A stretch of DNA of 64,000 nucleotides from Chamaea fasciata (Eukaryota > Chordata > Aves > Passeriformes > Sylviidae), in assembly GCA_029207755.1 (NCBI GenBank), contig JARCOQ010000007.1, positions 1 through 64,000 of the forward strand, read 5' to 3'. Each line of letters starts with the position of its first letter. The first letter of the stretch is position 1. A model generated the notes under the pieces. It had not been told where the DNA came from. It ran no database searches and saw nothing but the letters and a program-made list of their open reading frames with translations. Made by a program: the position numbers and the translations under genes. Positions 1 through 10,833 of this stretch are shown in pieces.

Positions 1-77
1 CCCAGTATTCCATTGATCCTTCCTCAGCGTCGCTGACCCCCCCAAAATTCCATTGATCCCCCCCACTTGATCCCGCC

Positions 78-166
78 CTTTTTCTCCCCTCACGTTTCCC
101 GCCCTTTTTCTCCCCTCACGTTTCCCGCCCTTTTTCTCCCCTCACGTTTCCCGCCCTTTTTCGTGG
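78..166. repeat. ~26 bp tandem repeat, copy-number variable between duplicates
   Basis: A motif of the type CGCCCTTTTTCTCCCCTCACG is repeated about four times here. The duplicate near 3180-3245 has one repeat fewer. This is a simple length difference between the two 3.08 kb copies. Confidence 0.75.
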
Positions 167-199
167 GGAACGACCCCTGAGGGGGCCTGTGGAGGGATT

Positions 200-490
200 C
201 TGGAGGTCCGAGGGGTGAATTTGGGGTTTGGAGGGAGGTTTTGGGGGGTCCCAGGGATGGATTTTGGGGTTTTTGGGGGTCCAAGGGATGGATTCGAGGG
301 TCCCGGGGTGGATCTGGGGTCCTGGGGAGGTTTTGGGGGGTCCCAGGGGTGGATTTGGGGTTCATGGGGAGGGGTTTGGGGGTTTTATGGCGCCTCAGGG
401 GTGAATTTGGGGTCCGGGGAGAGGTTTTGGGGGTTTTTCGGGGTCCCAGGGGTGAATCTGGGGTCTGGGGAGGGGTTTTTGGGGGTCCCT
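200..490. repeat. Degenerate G-rich minisatellite (also 3281-3570)
   Basis: Runs of four to six G alternate with short GGATTT, GTCCC and GAATTT spacers in a loose repeat of about 35-45 bp. Such G-run spacing could form G-quadruplexes on the plus strand. Similar G-rich short-intron sequence is typical of gene-dense avian microchromosomes. The same block recurs in the second duplicate. Confidence 0.6.
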
Positions 491-493
491 CAC

Positions 494-594
494 CTGCAGG
501 GCGTCGCGGGGGTGGCAGGGGGAGGGGGCAGCGGGGGGGGCCCAGCGCCCACCCCCCCTTGGGCTTCAGGAGGGCGTCGATGAGACGGAAACAG
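494..594 (-). other. Candidate exon remnant (duplicate at 3575-3675)
   Basis: On the minus strand a CCCCGAG acceptor-like site is followed by 101 bases and a strong CAG|GTGAGG donor. One frame reads CFRLIDALLKPKGGW and then becomes proline-rich. Another frame is also open, so the frame is not settled. The second duplicate keeps both splice-like sites but carries an Arg-to-Gly change in the favoured frame. I do not recognise the protein. GC-rich, stop-poor sequence can look coding by chance, so this is only a candidate. Confidence 0.2.
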
Positions 595-849
595 CTCGGG
601 GGGGTGGTCAAAAACGGGGGGGGTCACTGGCTGGAACCCCCCAGTGCCCCCCAAACCACCCCCAGGGCCCCCCCCGACCTCCAGGAGCCCCCAAAACCCT
701 CCTCAGGTTCCTTTGATGCCTCAAATGGGCCGCCCAAACCTCCCGAAGATCCCCCAAAAACACCCAAAGCAGCCCCCAGGACTCCCCCCAGACCCCCCAC
801 AACCCCCCAAACCCCTCCAGGACAACTCGGGACCCCCCCAAATCCGCTC

Positions 850-903
850 CCCCGTCCCCCTGAGGCCTCGTTTGACCGGCTCCACGTTGCGGACAGGCAG
901 CAG
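850..903 (-). other. Candidate exon remnant (duplicate near 3940-3993)
   Basis: On the minus strand the acceptor-like TTGATCAG is followed by a frame reading LLPVRNVEPVKRGLRG. The only difference between duplicates here (C at 898, T at 3988) is synonymous in this frame (CTG/CTA Leu). On the plus strand the same change would turn Gln into a stop. That mildly favours minus-strand coding ancestry. No clean GT donor follows within a few bases. Product unknown. Confidence 0.2.
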
Positions 904-919
904 CTGATCAAGCCACAAG

Positions 920-1140
920 CACCAACACCTGCGGGACTGGGATGGACTGGGAGCACTGGGAGGGTGATCAGAGAGAACTGGGATGGACGGGGAGTGGACT
1001 GGGATGAACTGGCAGGTGTGTGGGGGTCCGTGGTGGGCACACGGTGCCTAACTGGTCTATACTGGGATGGGTCTAATGGCCCCAGGGGAGGGGGTGTGGC
1101 CACACTGGTCCAGACTGGGAGGGGTGTCACCATGGCGCCG
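920..1140. repeat. Degenerate ACTGGGATGGACTGGGA-type repeat (also 4025-4230)
   Basis: Short motifs ACTGGGATGG, ACTGGGAGCA and ACTGGTCTATACTGGGATGG recur irregularly between the exon-like segment and the 31-32 bp minisatellite. It is present in both duplicates. No function is visible. Confidence 0.55.
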
Positions 1141-1165
1141 GAGGCGGAGTCGAGGATTCGGGCGA

Positions 1166-2948
1166 GGCAGGGACACCTAGGGGACAGCCAGGGCACTCCC
1201 AGGGACACCTAGGGGACACCAGGGCACCCCTGGGTACACCTAGGGGACAGGGAGGGCACTTTTGGGGACAGCCAGGGCCCCCCAGGGACAGCCAGGGCAC
1301 CCCCAGGGACACCTAGGGGACAGCCAGGGCACTCCCAGGGACACCTAGGGGACAGCGAGGGTACCCCTGGGTACACCTAGGGGACAGCGAGGGCACTTCT
1401 GGGGACAGCCAGGGCCCCCCCAGGGACAGCCAGGGCACCCCCAGGGACACCTAGGGGACAGCCAGGGAACCCCCAGGGACACCTAAGTGACAGCCAGGGC
1501 ACCCCCAGGGACACCTAGGGGACAGCCAGGGCACCCCCAGGGACACCTAGGGGACAGCCAGGGCACCCCAGGGACAGCCAGGGCACCCCCAGGGACACCC
1601 AGGGCCCCCCAGGGACACCTAGGGGACAGCCAGGGAACCCCCAGGGATACCTAGGGGACAGCCAAGGCACCCCCAGGGACACCTAGGGGACAGCCAGGGC
1701 ACCCCAGGGACAGTCAGGGCACCCCCAGGGACACCCAGGGCCCCCCAGGGACACCTAGGGGACAGCCAGGGAACCTCCAGGGACACCTAAAGGACAGCCA
1801 AGGCACTCCCAGGGACACGTAGGGGACAGCCAGGGCACCCCCAGGGACACCTAGGGGACAGCCAGGGAACCCCCAGGGACACCTAAGGGACAGCCAGGGC
1901 ACCCCAGGGAGAGCCAGGGCCCCCACAGGGACACCTAGGGGACAGCCAGGGCACTCCCAGGGACACCTAGGGGACAGCCAGGGACAGCCAGGGAACCCCC
2001 AGGGACACCTAGGGGACAGCCAGGGCACCCCAGGGACAGCCAGGGCACTCCCAGGGACAGCCAGGGCACCCCCAGGGACAGCCACGGGACAGCCAGGGAA
2101 CCCCCAGAAACACCTAGGGGACAGCCAGGGCACCCCTGGGTACACCTAGGGGACAGCGAGGGCACTTTTGGGGACAGCCAGGGCCGCCCCAGGGACAGCC
2201 AGGGCACCCCCAGGGACACCTAGGGGACAGCCAGGGCACCCCCAGGGACACCTAGGGGACAGCCAGGGAACCCCCAGGGACACCTAAGGGACAGCCAGGG
2301 CACCCCCAGGGACGCTTAGGGGACAGTCAGGGCACCCCAAGGATAGCCAGGGAACCCCCAGGGACACCTAGGGGACAGCCAGGGCACCCCAGGGACACCC
2401 AGGGCCCCCCAGGGACACCTAGGGGACAGCCAGGGAACCCCCAGGGACACCTAAGGGACAGCCAGGGCACCCCAGGGAGAGCCAGGGCCCCCACAGGGAC
2501 ACCTAGGGGACAGCCCGGGGACCCCAAGGTGCACCTAGGGGACGGCAAGGGCACCCCAAGGGACAGCCGTGGCACCCCAAGGGACAGCTAGGGGACAGCC
2601 AGTGCACCCCTGGGGACACCTAGGAGACAGGGAGGGCACTTTCGGGGACAGCCAGGACACCCCCAGGGACAGCCAGGGGACAGCCAGGGAACCCCCAGGG
2701 ACACCTAGGAGACAGCCAGGGCACCCCAGGGACAGCCAGGGCACCCCCAGGGACACCCAGGGCGCCCCAGGGACACCTAGGGGACAGCCAGGGAACTTCC
2801 AGGGACACCTAAAGGACAGCCAAGGCACCCCCAGGGACACCTAAGGGACAGCCAGGGCACCCCAGGGAGAGCCAGGGCCCCCACAGGGACACTTAGGGGA
2901 CAGCCAGGGCCCCCAAGGTACACCTAGGGGACAGCCAGGGTACCCCCA
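1166..2948. repeat. Minisatellite A, 31-32 bp unit
   Basis: The unit is close to CACCTAGGGGACAGCCAGGG followed by CACCCCCAGGGA, 31 or 32 bp, with internal half-units built on GGGACAGCCAGGGCA. Most copies carry the palindrome CCTAGG. Variants (GGAACCCC for GGCACCCC, CTAAGGG for CTAGGGG) recur in blocks, as expected for array growth by unequal exchange. Open frames rich in Gly, Val, Pro, Trp, Leu and Ser on the minus strand are products of the repeat. Confidence 0.95.
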
Positions 2949-2949
2949 G

Positions 2950-3180
2950 GGGTTGTTGGGGCCCCCCCGCTCCAAACCCAGCACGGCCGCCTGCGTTGCG
3001 GCCCCCCAAAAACCCATGGCCGCCCCCCGAGCTGATATCGACCCCCCCACAGCATCATTGATCCCCACCCGAGTGTCACTGACCCCCCCCAATGTCATTG
3101 ATGCCCCCCCAGTATTCCATTGATCCTTCCTCAGCGTCGCTGACCCCCCCAAAATTCCATTGATCCCCCCCACTTGATCC
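2950..3180. repeat. Degenerate GATCAATG/GTCAGTGAC repeat with poly-G spacers
   Basis: Read on the minus strand, short blocks such as GATCAATGGAATACT, CATCAATGACATT and GTCAGTGACACTC are separated by runs of five to eight G. This is the left part of the second duplicate. Only its last ~60 bases exist in the first copy because of the window edge. Confidence 0.5.
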
Positions 3181-4255
3181 CGCCCTTTTTCTCCCCTCAC
3201 GTTTCCCGCCCTTTTTCTCCCCTCACGTTTCCCGCCCTTTTTCGTGGGGAACGATCCCTGAGGGGTCCTGTGGAGGGATTCTGGAGGTCCGAGGGGTGAA
3301 TTTGGGGTTTGGAGGGAGGTTTTGGGGGGTCCCAGGGATGGATTTTGGGGTTTTTGGGGGTCCAAGGGATGGATTCGAGGGTCCCGGGGTAGATCTGGGG
3401 TCCTGGGGAGGTTTTGGGGGGTCCCAGGGATGGATTTGGGGTTCATGGGGAGGGGTTTGGGGGTTTTATGGCGCCTCAGGGGTGAATTTGGGGTCCGGGG
3501 AGAGGTTTTGGGGGTTTTTTGGGGTCCCAGGGGTGAATTTGGGGTCTGGGGAGGGGTTTTTGGCGGTCCCTCACCTGCAGGGCGTCGCGGGGGTGGCAGG
3601 GGGAGGGGGCAGCGGGGGGGGCCCAGCGCCCACCCCCCCTTGGGCTTCAGGAGGGCGTCGATGAGACCGAAACAGCTCGGGGGGGGGGGTCAAAAACGGG
3701 GGGGGTCACGGGCTGGAACCCCCCAGTGCCCCCCAAACCACCCCCAGGGCCCCCCCCGACCTCCAGGAGCCCCCAAAACCCTCCTCAGGTTCCTTTGATG
3801 CCGCAAATGGGCCGCCCAAACCTCCCGAAGATCCCCCAAAACCACCCAAAGCAGCCCCCAGAACTCCCCCCAGACCCCCCAAAACCCCCCAAACCCCTCC
3901 AGGACAACTCGGGACCCCCAGGACCCCCCAAATCCGCCCCCCCGTCCCCCTGAGGCCTCGTTTGACCGGCTCCACGTTGCGGACAGGTAGCAGCTGATCA
4001 AGCCACAAGCACCAACACCTGCGGGACTGGGATGGACTGGGAGCACTGGGAGGGTGATCAGAGAGAACTGGGATGGACGGGGAGTGGACTGGGACGAACT
4101 GGCAGGCGTGTGGGGGTCCGTGGTGGGCACACGGTGCCTAACTGGTCTATACTGGGATGGGTCTAATGGCCCCAGGGGAGGGGGTGTGGCCACACTGGTC
4201 CAGACTGGGAGGGGTGTCACCATGGCGCCGGAGGCGGAGTCGAGGATTCGGGCGA

Positions 4256-6600
4256 GGCAGGGACACCTAGGGGACAGCCAGGGCACTCCCAGGGACACCT
4301 AGGGGACACCAGGGCACCCCTGGGTACACCTAGGGGACAGCGAGGGTACCCCTGGGTACACCTAGGGGACAGCGAGGGCACTTTTGGGGACAGCCAGGGC
4401 CCCCCAGGGACAGCCAGGGCACTCCCAGGGACACCTAGGGGACAGCCAGGGCACTCCCAGGGACACCTAGGGGAGAGCCAGGGAACCCCCAGGGACACCT
4501 AAGGGACAGCCAGGGAACCCCCAGGGACACCTAAGGGACAGCCAGGGCACCCCCAGGGACACCTAGGGGACAGCCAGGGCACCCCCAGGGACACCTAGGG
4601 GACAGCCAGGGAACCCCCAGGGACACCTAGGGGACAGCCAGGGCACCCCCAGGGACGCCTAGGGGACAGTCAGGGCACCCCAGGGACAGCCAGGGAACCC
4701 CCAGGGACACCTAGGGGACAGCCAGGGAACCTCCAGGGACACCTAAAGGACAGCCAAGGCACTCCCAGGGACACCTAGGGGACAGCCAGGGAACCCTCAG
4801 GGACACCTAAGGGACAGCCAGGGCACCCCAGGGAGAGCCAGGGCCCCCACAGGGACACCTAGGGGACAGCCAGGGCATCCCCAGGGACAGCCAGGGCACT
4901 ACCACGAACACCTAGGGGACAGCAAGGGCACCCCAGGGACAGCCACGGGACAGCCAGGGCGACCCCAGGGTCAGCCAGGGCACCCCCAGAGACACCTAGG
5001 GGACAGCAAGGGCACCCCAGGGACACCTAGGGGACAGCCCGGGGACCCCAAGGTGCACCCAGGGGACGGCAAGGGCACCCGAAGGGACAGCCGGGGCACC
5101 CCAAGGGACAGCTAGGAACAGCCAGGGCACCCCTGGGGACACCTAGGGGACAGGGAGGGCACTTTCGGGGACAGCCAGGACACCCCCAGGGACAGCCAGG
5201 GGACAGCTGGGGCCCCCCCAGGGACACATACGGGACAGCCAGGGCACCCCAGGGACAGTCAGGGCACCCCCAGGGACACCCAGGGCCCCCCAGGGACACC
5301 TAGGGGACAGCCAGGGAACCTCCAGGGACACCTAAAGGACAGCCAAGGCACTCCCAGGGACACGTAGCGGACAGCCAGGGCACCCCCAGGGACACCTAGG
5401 GGACAGCCAGGGAACCCCCAGAGACACCTAAGGGACAGCCAGGGCACCCCAGGGAAAGCCAGGGCCCCCACAGGGACACCTAGGGGACAGCCAGGGCACT
5501 CCCAGGGACAGCCAGGGCACTCCCAGGGACACCTAGGGTCAGCCAGGGCACCCCCAGGGACACCTAAGGGACAGCCAGGGCACCCCCAGGGACGCTTAGG
5601 GGACAGTCGGCACCCCAGGGACAGCCAGGGAACCCCCAGGGACACCTAGGGGACAGCCAGGGCACCCCCAGGGACACCTAGGGGACAGCCAGGGAACCCC
5701 CAGGGACACCTAGGGGACAGCCAGGGCACCCCCAGGGACACCCAGGGCGCCCCAGGGACACCTAGGGGACAGCCAGGGAACCTCCAGGGACAGTCAGGGC
5801 ACCCCAGGGACACCTAAGGGACAGCCAGGGCACCCCAGGGAGAGCCAGGGCACCCCCAGGGACGCCTAGGGGACAGTCAGGGCACCCCAGGGACAGTCAG
5901 GGCACCCCAGGGACACCTAAGGGACAGCCAGGGCACCCCAGGGAGAGCCAGGGCACCCCCAGGGACGCCTAGGGGACAGTCAGGGCACCCCAGGGACAGC
6001 CAGGGAACCCCCAGGGACACCTAGGGGACAGTCAAGGCACCCCAGGGACAGCCAGGGCACCCCCAGGGACAGCCACGGGACAGCCAGGGAACCCCCAGAA
6101 ACACCTAGGGGACAGCCAGGGCATCCTCAGGGACACCTAAGGGACAGCCAGGGCACCCCCAGGGACACCTAGGGGACAGCCAGGGCACCCCCAGGGACAC
6201 CTAGGGGACAGCCAGGGAACCCCCAGGGACACCTAGGGGACAGCCAGGGCACCCCCAGGGACGCCTAGGGGACAGTCAGGGCACCCCAGGGACAGCCAGG
6301 GAACCCCCAGGGACACCTAGGGGACAGTCAGGGCACCCCAGGGACAGTCAGGGCACCCCCAGGGACACCTAGAGGACAGCCATGGAACTCCCAGGGACAC
6401 CTAGGGGACAGCCAGGGAACCCCCAGGCACACCTAAGGGACAGCCAGGGCACCCCAGGGAGAGCCAGGGCACTCCCACGGACACCTAGGGGACAGCCAGG
6501 GCACCCCAGGGACACATAGGGGACAGCCCGGGGACCCCAAGGTGCACCCAGGGGACGGCAAGGGCACCGCAGAGACAGCCAGGGCACCCAGAGCTCCAAG
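4256..6600. repeat. Minisatellite B, 31-32 bp unit
   Basis: Same unit as minisatellite A but about 550 bases longer, so the two 3.08 kb duplicates differ mainly by array length. It contains local higher-order blocks, for example the GGGACGCCTAGGGGACAGTCAG variant around 5860-6000 and 6260-6320. The array ends at 6600, where single-copy sequence begins. Long stop-free frames here are repeat artefacts. Confidence 0.95.
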
Positions 6601-9090
6601 GGCTATCCAAGGGATGCTCAAAACCCTTACCAACGATTGGCTTTAATAAAGCAACTCACACAAAGTCACCAACACCACGCGGACACAGCACCATTCTTTT
6701 GTTGCTCTGTAACGGCTGCAACAAAATACGCCCTCCTGGAAGCAGTTCAGCACTTACTGATCACTTCTTTGTTTTGGCACTTCCCAGCCAGGGCCTGCGG
6801 GGCCTCCTGCAGATGCAGGTCTTCGCTGACAAGGCTCCACTTGTGCAGCAGCAGCAGCAGGAGCAGGAGCAGCAGCAGCAGCAGCTCCCTGAAATTTTAG
6901 AAAATATTAGAAAAATACAGGCAAAAATCTCACCTCTGTCCTCCCCTAAGAACATCCCCAGGACATCATCCCAGTTTTTCCCAGCTAGGAGCTGCAAGGA
7001 ATTCAGGCAGGGGAAATGACATCAGGGAACAGCTTTGTAAAGTCAAAGGCAGAAAGAGAAGATCCACCAGCAAAGGGCAGGAAAGGGGAAAGGTTTCTGA
7101 AAACATTTCTGCAGTCTAATTAATAATTATTTCCGCTTCCCCAGCGAGAAGAACACAGACTCACAGCCATTCAGGCCTGACAGTCCCCTGCAGCCAGAGC
7201 TCAGCACACATCCACAGAAGCAAGTCCAGCATCTGAAAGAAAAAAAAAAAAAAAAACAAAAAACAAACACAACAATCAAACCAGTAGGAAAAGGTGATTT
7301 CTTTGGCTTCAAAGTTATTTCAAGTTCTTAAAGCCCAACACAGCTGCTAGGAGAAACAGAGTCAGGGCTCCTGGCAGACAGAGGGTGTTTTCCCCCCGAG
7401 GGGATTGCAGAGGAATTGTCTGGGACTTGGACTGTCCCTCGGGGTGACACCAGTTGCTGTGACTTCTATCATTCCATATGTCTGACTCCCAAAACTTCCC
7501 AGCCCAGGGGCTTGAGCTGACAGGGCAGCACAAAGATTGTTCTCTGTGTGGTGCCCAGATTTGGGGTTCACTGTCACCTTTGCTAGTTTAGATGAATTAT
7601 ACCCACGGCCCCGAATTCCCTGCTCAGTTCCCGCTGCAATAACCTCACAGTGCCTCACGGAGCACGGATATTCCCACGCAGAGCTGCTGCTTGAATGCCA
7701 GACGTGTCAGGAACCAGCAGAGCTTCCAAGGAAGCTCAGCAGGATGGGGACAGGATAGGTTTCTATTCCATAGATTTGGTTAATTATAACCCTCACCCCC
7801 TGGGGGTCACCTGTCAGATTTCCCTGGAATTCAGCCACCCCCCTGAGCTCGGGCTCCAGGTGATGTTTCAGAGCAGGAGAAGGCACTGGCCGGCCTGTGC
7901 TGAGGCAGCCCCTGTGCCCTCGGGAGGACACAGCTCCCTGCAGGAGCTCAGCTCCTTTCCGAGCCCCAGCAGTGGCCTCTGCAAGTGCCTTTCCCTCAGG
8001 CAAGGGACGCCCATCCCTGCCTTCAGCACACCTCCAGTGGGACCCACCTGCAAAAGCTTTCCATCGCTTCTGCACTCCGGCCGGCTCCCTGGAAAAGTCC
8101 AGACCTCATCCAAACGAAACTCCATCCCACTCAAACCTTTGATTTTGAGGCATCTCCGAGGGCCGTTGCTCTGGATTTAATTTCTGTGAGGGAGGAGCGC
8201 CTTGGCTTTAATGCTGCCGACGGGTGATGTCCTCAGGCTGAAAGGGAGGGGATTTGGGGTGGCCAGGACATCCCTGGCAACTGTGTGGGAGCTCCGGGAG
8301 GTGGGAATTGCTGTCTGAGCCCCTCTGCAGACAGCCCGAGCCGCCGTTCCCGGGCAATGCCAGCTGTTCCCCGGGGAGCTCTTGGGCTGTGGGTGCCTCT
8401 GTCCGGGCTGCAGCATCTCCCCGTGCCAGGCGGGAGCAGCCCCTGGCCGAGGAGCCGCGGCAGCCCCGGGGCCGTGTCCGTGCCAGCCCCGAGCCCGGCC
8501 CCGGGCCCTGCGTTTGGCCGCCGCTGCCACGGGCGGGGCCCCGCAGGCACAGCTCCTCCCTGCACATCATCCCAGGGCTGCTGGCCCCGCTGGGGCTGCC
8601 GGCCTCCTTCCTCCCTGCGCCTCCGGGCACCCGGGACACCTGCAGGAAACCCCGAGGGACACTGCAGGCGGCACGGGGGGGCACCGAGGCCTCCGGCCAG
8701 AAAAGCAGCCCCGGCCTCAGCAGCTGCCATCATTTTGGCCCGGCAACACTCACCTGCAGGAAACGCCCCTGTGCGGGTGGGACCGGCCCTGCCTCTCTGC
8801 AGAGCTTTGGCCGTGGAAGAAGGGAAGCCTCAGGACTTGTCCTGCTCCTTTCCGCCCGGAAAGAGACTTTGTGTGAGTACTTTTACGGCAGCTGTTGGGT
8901 AAATCCTGGAAAGGACAGGAAATCAGCGTCACTGGAAGAGCTTTGTGCTGTCGTGAGCTGCCAGCCACTTCTGCCCTCGAGCCATTCCAGGGGCTGGTGT
9001 GTGAAGCAGCTTTGGCAGAGAAGGCGGCACTGCACTTACCTTAGTGGGGCCAAGCGTTGCCATCCTATGGAGGTCCATCCCCATAATGCA
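6601..9090. other. Mostly single-copy non-coding stretch
   Basis: No open frame with recognisable protein similarity was found. The stretch has an AATAAA-containing start (around 6645), a CAG tract, a poly-A run at about 7238-7257, and a GC-richer segment around 8240-8760 whose open frames of up to 295 codons look like composition effects. It could contain non-coding exons, but nothing shows it directly. Confidence 0.5.
6845..6885 (+). repeat. CAG/CAGGAG trinucleotide tract
   Basis: About thirteen GCA/GGA triplets lie in a row. On the plus strand one frame gives a short poly-Gln/Glu run preceded by MQVFADKAPLV and followed by LPEILENIRK, open for 106 codons. There is no recognised family, so I treat it as a microsatellite rather than an exon. 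Confidence 0.8.
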
Positions 9091-9092
9091 GA

Positions 9093-9165
9093 GATTGGTT
9101 CAGCTGCTTGGAGCAGAGTCCGGGTAATGCCAAGGTGCTGAGTTCGATTCTCAAACGGTCCGTCC
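9093..9165 (+). mobile_element. tRNA-Ile-derived SINE head (TguSINE1-like)
   Basis: GGTTCAGCTGCTTGGAGCAG resembles a tRNA A-box region, GGTAATGCCAAGGT resembles the tRNA-Ile anticodon-arm and variable-region sequence, and GAGTTCGATTCTC resembles the B box and T loop. The aligned order and spacing match a tRNA-Ile ancestor rather than a functional tRNA, because the acceptor ends no longer pair. Songbirds carry tRNA-Ile-derived SINEs, which fits a passerine source. The 3' part, expected to resemble a CR1 tail, is not clear. Confidence 0.6.
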
Positions 9166-9319
9166 GCTTGAGAGTCAGATTTTAGGATCCCTCTCAGCCT
9201 CAGTATATCCTGTGACCTGGAAATAAGAGGAAAATTCTCGGCTGAGTTTTAATAAAACAGCTTTTGCCATTGCAGGGTGTGAGCTGCACTCGGCGATTTT
9301 CGGCCGCGACGAGCCCCAC

Positions 9320-10560
9320 GAGCCTTCTGCCCTTCCTTGCCGCCATCATGGTTGCGTCTGAGGCCACTTCCGGTTCCGCCGGCATCTTTTTTGCGGCACC
9401 TCTAAGGCGCCCGGCAGGTGTTTACACAGACGCCTGACTAAATCCGCGAATCCGAACGCAAGCGCGGCGCGGCTGAGCACACGGCCCGTGTCCCCACACC
9501 TGGAGACGCCGCGGAAAATTACGCCCGGGCGGCGCCGTAGTCGGGGTTTTTGTGCAGGCATCCGGCTAAACGCCTATAGGGTCCTTATTTTTTCCCGCCC
9601 TTTTGGCCGCCCTTTTTGGAAGGTCGGGCGCCTCGCGCCTGGGCGCCATTTTGTGAGGGGCGTCGCGTGACTTCCGCTTTTGCTCGCCGCCATCTTGGCT
9701 GCGGCTGAGGCCACTTCCGTCCCGGCCGCCATGTTCTTGGCGGCTCGGCATAGGCCCCCGGAAGGTGTTTACATAGACGCCTGAATAAATCCACGAATTT
9801 AAAAGCAAGCGCGGCGCGGCTGAGCACACGGCCCGTGTCCCCACACCTGGAGACGCCGCGGAAAATTGCGCCCCGGCGGCGCCGTTGTCGGGGTTTCGTA
9901 CAGGCATCTGACTAAACGCCTATAGGGTCCTTATTTTTTCGCGCCCTTTTGGCCGCCCTTTTTGGAAGGTCGGGCGCCTCGCGCCTGGGCGCCATTTTGT
10001 GAGGGGCGTCGCGTGACTTCCGCTTTTCCTTGCCGCCATCTTTGTTGCGGCTGCGGCCACTTCCGTCCCGGCCGCCATGTTCTTTGCGGCTCGGCATAGG
10101 CCTCCGCCAGGTGTTTACACAGACGCCTGACTAAATCCGCGAATCCGAACGCAAGCGCGGCGCGGCTGAGCACACGACCGGTGTCCCTACACCTGGAAAC
10201 GCCGCGGAAAATTGCGCCCGGGCGGCGCCGTAGTCGGGGTTTTTGTACAGGCGTCTGGCTAAACGCCTATAGGGTCCTTATTTTTTCCCGCCCTTTTGGC
10301 CGCCCTTTTTGGAAGGTCGGGCGCCTCGCGTCTCGCCGCCATCTTGGTAGTGGAACCCACTAAAATGCCCCCTCGGCTCCTCCCACAAGCGCCTGACTGA
10401 ATGGACTGCAGCCCGCGGCGCCGCTGCGCCCCCATCCCGTGTCCGCACACCCGCAAACGCCGCGGAAAATCGCGCCCGGACGGCTCCGGGGTCCGGGTGG
10501 CGCGCGCAGGCAGCCGGCTGCCACGCGCCCGGGCTCCTTGCCTTTTTCCCTCCCTTTCGG
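9320..10560. repeat. Promoter-like CpG tandem repeat, ~346 bp unit, about 3.5 copies
   Basis: Four copies are marked by the motif CCGCCAT at about 9340, 9687, 10033 and 10336 (spacing 347, 346 and about 303). The fourth lacks about 43 bases and diverges to the right. Each unit carries CCGCCATCTTG or GCGCCATTTTG (YY1-like), CACTTCCG (ETS/GABPA-like) and TTTTTCCCGCCC (E2F-like). These motifs are typical of housekeeping promoters. No coding gene start follows in either direction that I can identify, so this may be a duplicated CpG-island promoter or an LTR-like promoter that has been amplified. Confidence 0.85.
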
Positions 10561-10666
10561 CCCCGAGCTGCGGGCGGGCGGGCGGCAGCGCCGCCCCCGA
10601 GCTCACAGTGCGGGGCTGCCACGCGCGTCGGGGACGGGCACGGGGGACAGCTGCACTACCGCTCTT

Positions 10667-10685
10667 TGCCCACAGGGTGGCAGCA
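10667..10685 (+). promoter_or_regulatory. CTCF-like motif, copy 1
   Basis: TGCCCACAGGGTGGCAGCA agrees with the 19-base vertebrate CTCF consensus at about 16 positions, including the whole GGTGGCAGCA core. The weaker positions lie in the 5' half. Binding is inferred from the motif only. Confidence 0.5.
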
Positions 10686-10741
10686 TTGCCACACAGATCA
10701 GGCGGGACGGGCGGGGGGGGGACAGCTGCAGTACCGCTGTA

Positions 10742-10760
10742 TGCCCACAGGGTGGCAGCA
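10742..10760 (+). promoter_or_regulatory. CTCF-like motif, copy 2
   Basis: Identical 19-mer to copy 1, placed 75 bases downstream and in the same orientation. Confidence 0.5.
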
Positions 10761-10814
10761 TTGCCTCACAGATCATGAGGGACGGGCACGGGGGACAGCT
10801 GCACTACCGCTCTC

Positions 10815-10833
10815 TGCCCACAGGGTGGCAGCA
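10815..10833 (+). promoter_or_regulatory. CTCF-like motif, copy 3
   Basis: Identical 19-mer, 73 bases after copy 2 and in the same orientation. The core is kept although neighbouring bases of the 73-75 bp unit vary. Confidence 0.5.

Larger units (their letters stand above)
1..6610. repeat. Tandem duplication, ~3.08 kb unit, about two copies
   Basis: The sequence at the window start recurs about 3,081-3,110 bases later with only scattered substitutions and small indels. Each copy consists of a roughly 1.15-1.3 kb G/C-skewed intron-like part (1-1165 and 2950-4255) followed by a 31-32 bp minisatellite (1166-2948 and 4256-6600). The left copy is cut by the window edge, so more copies may lie to the left. 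The high similarity suggests a recent duplication or homogenisation. It is not a known mobile element that I recognise. Confidence 0.9.

Noticed and set aside
1166..6600. Open frames of up to about 140 codons with GVPWLSPRCP-type repeats, possibly a repetitive structural protein
   Set aside because: They are translations of the 31-32 bp minisatellite; unit length shifts the frame and the same pattern appears in several frames.
6699..7019. Poly-glutamine protein exon
   Set aside because: The open frame depends on the CAG tract, lacks clear splice sites, and has no recognised family.
8254..9141. 295-codon open frame on the plus strand
   Set aside because: It starts in GC-rich sequence with overlapping open frames in other frames, has no recognisable family, and runs into the SINE at its end.
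9093..9165. Functional tRNA-Ile gene
   Set aside because: The acceptor stem does not pair and the anticodon loop is altered; a SINE fits better.
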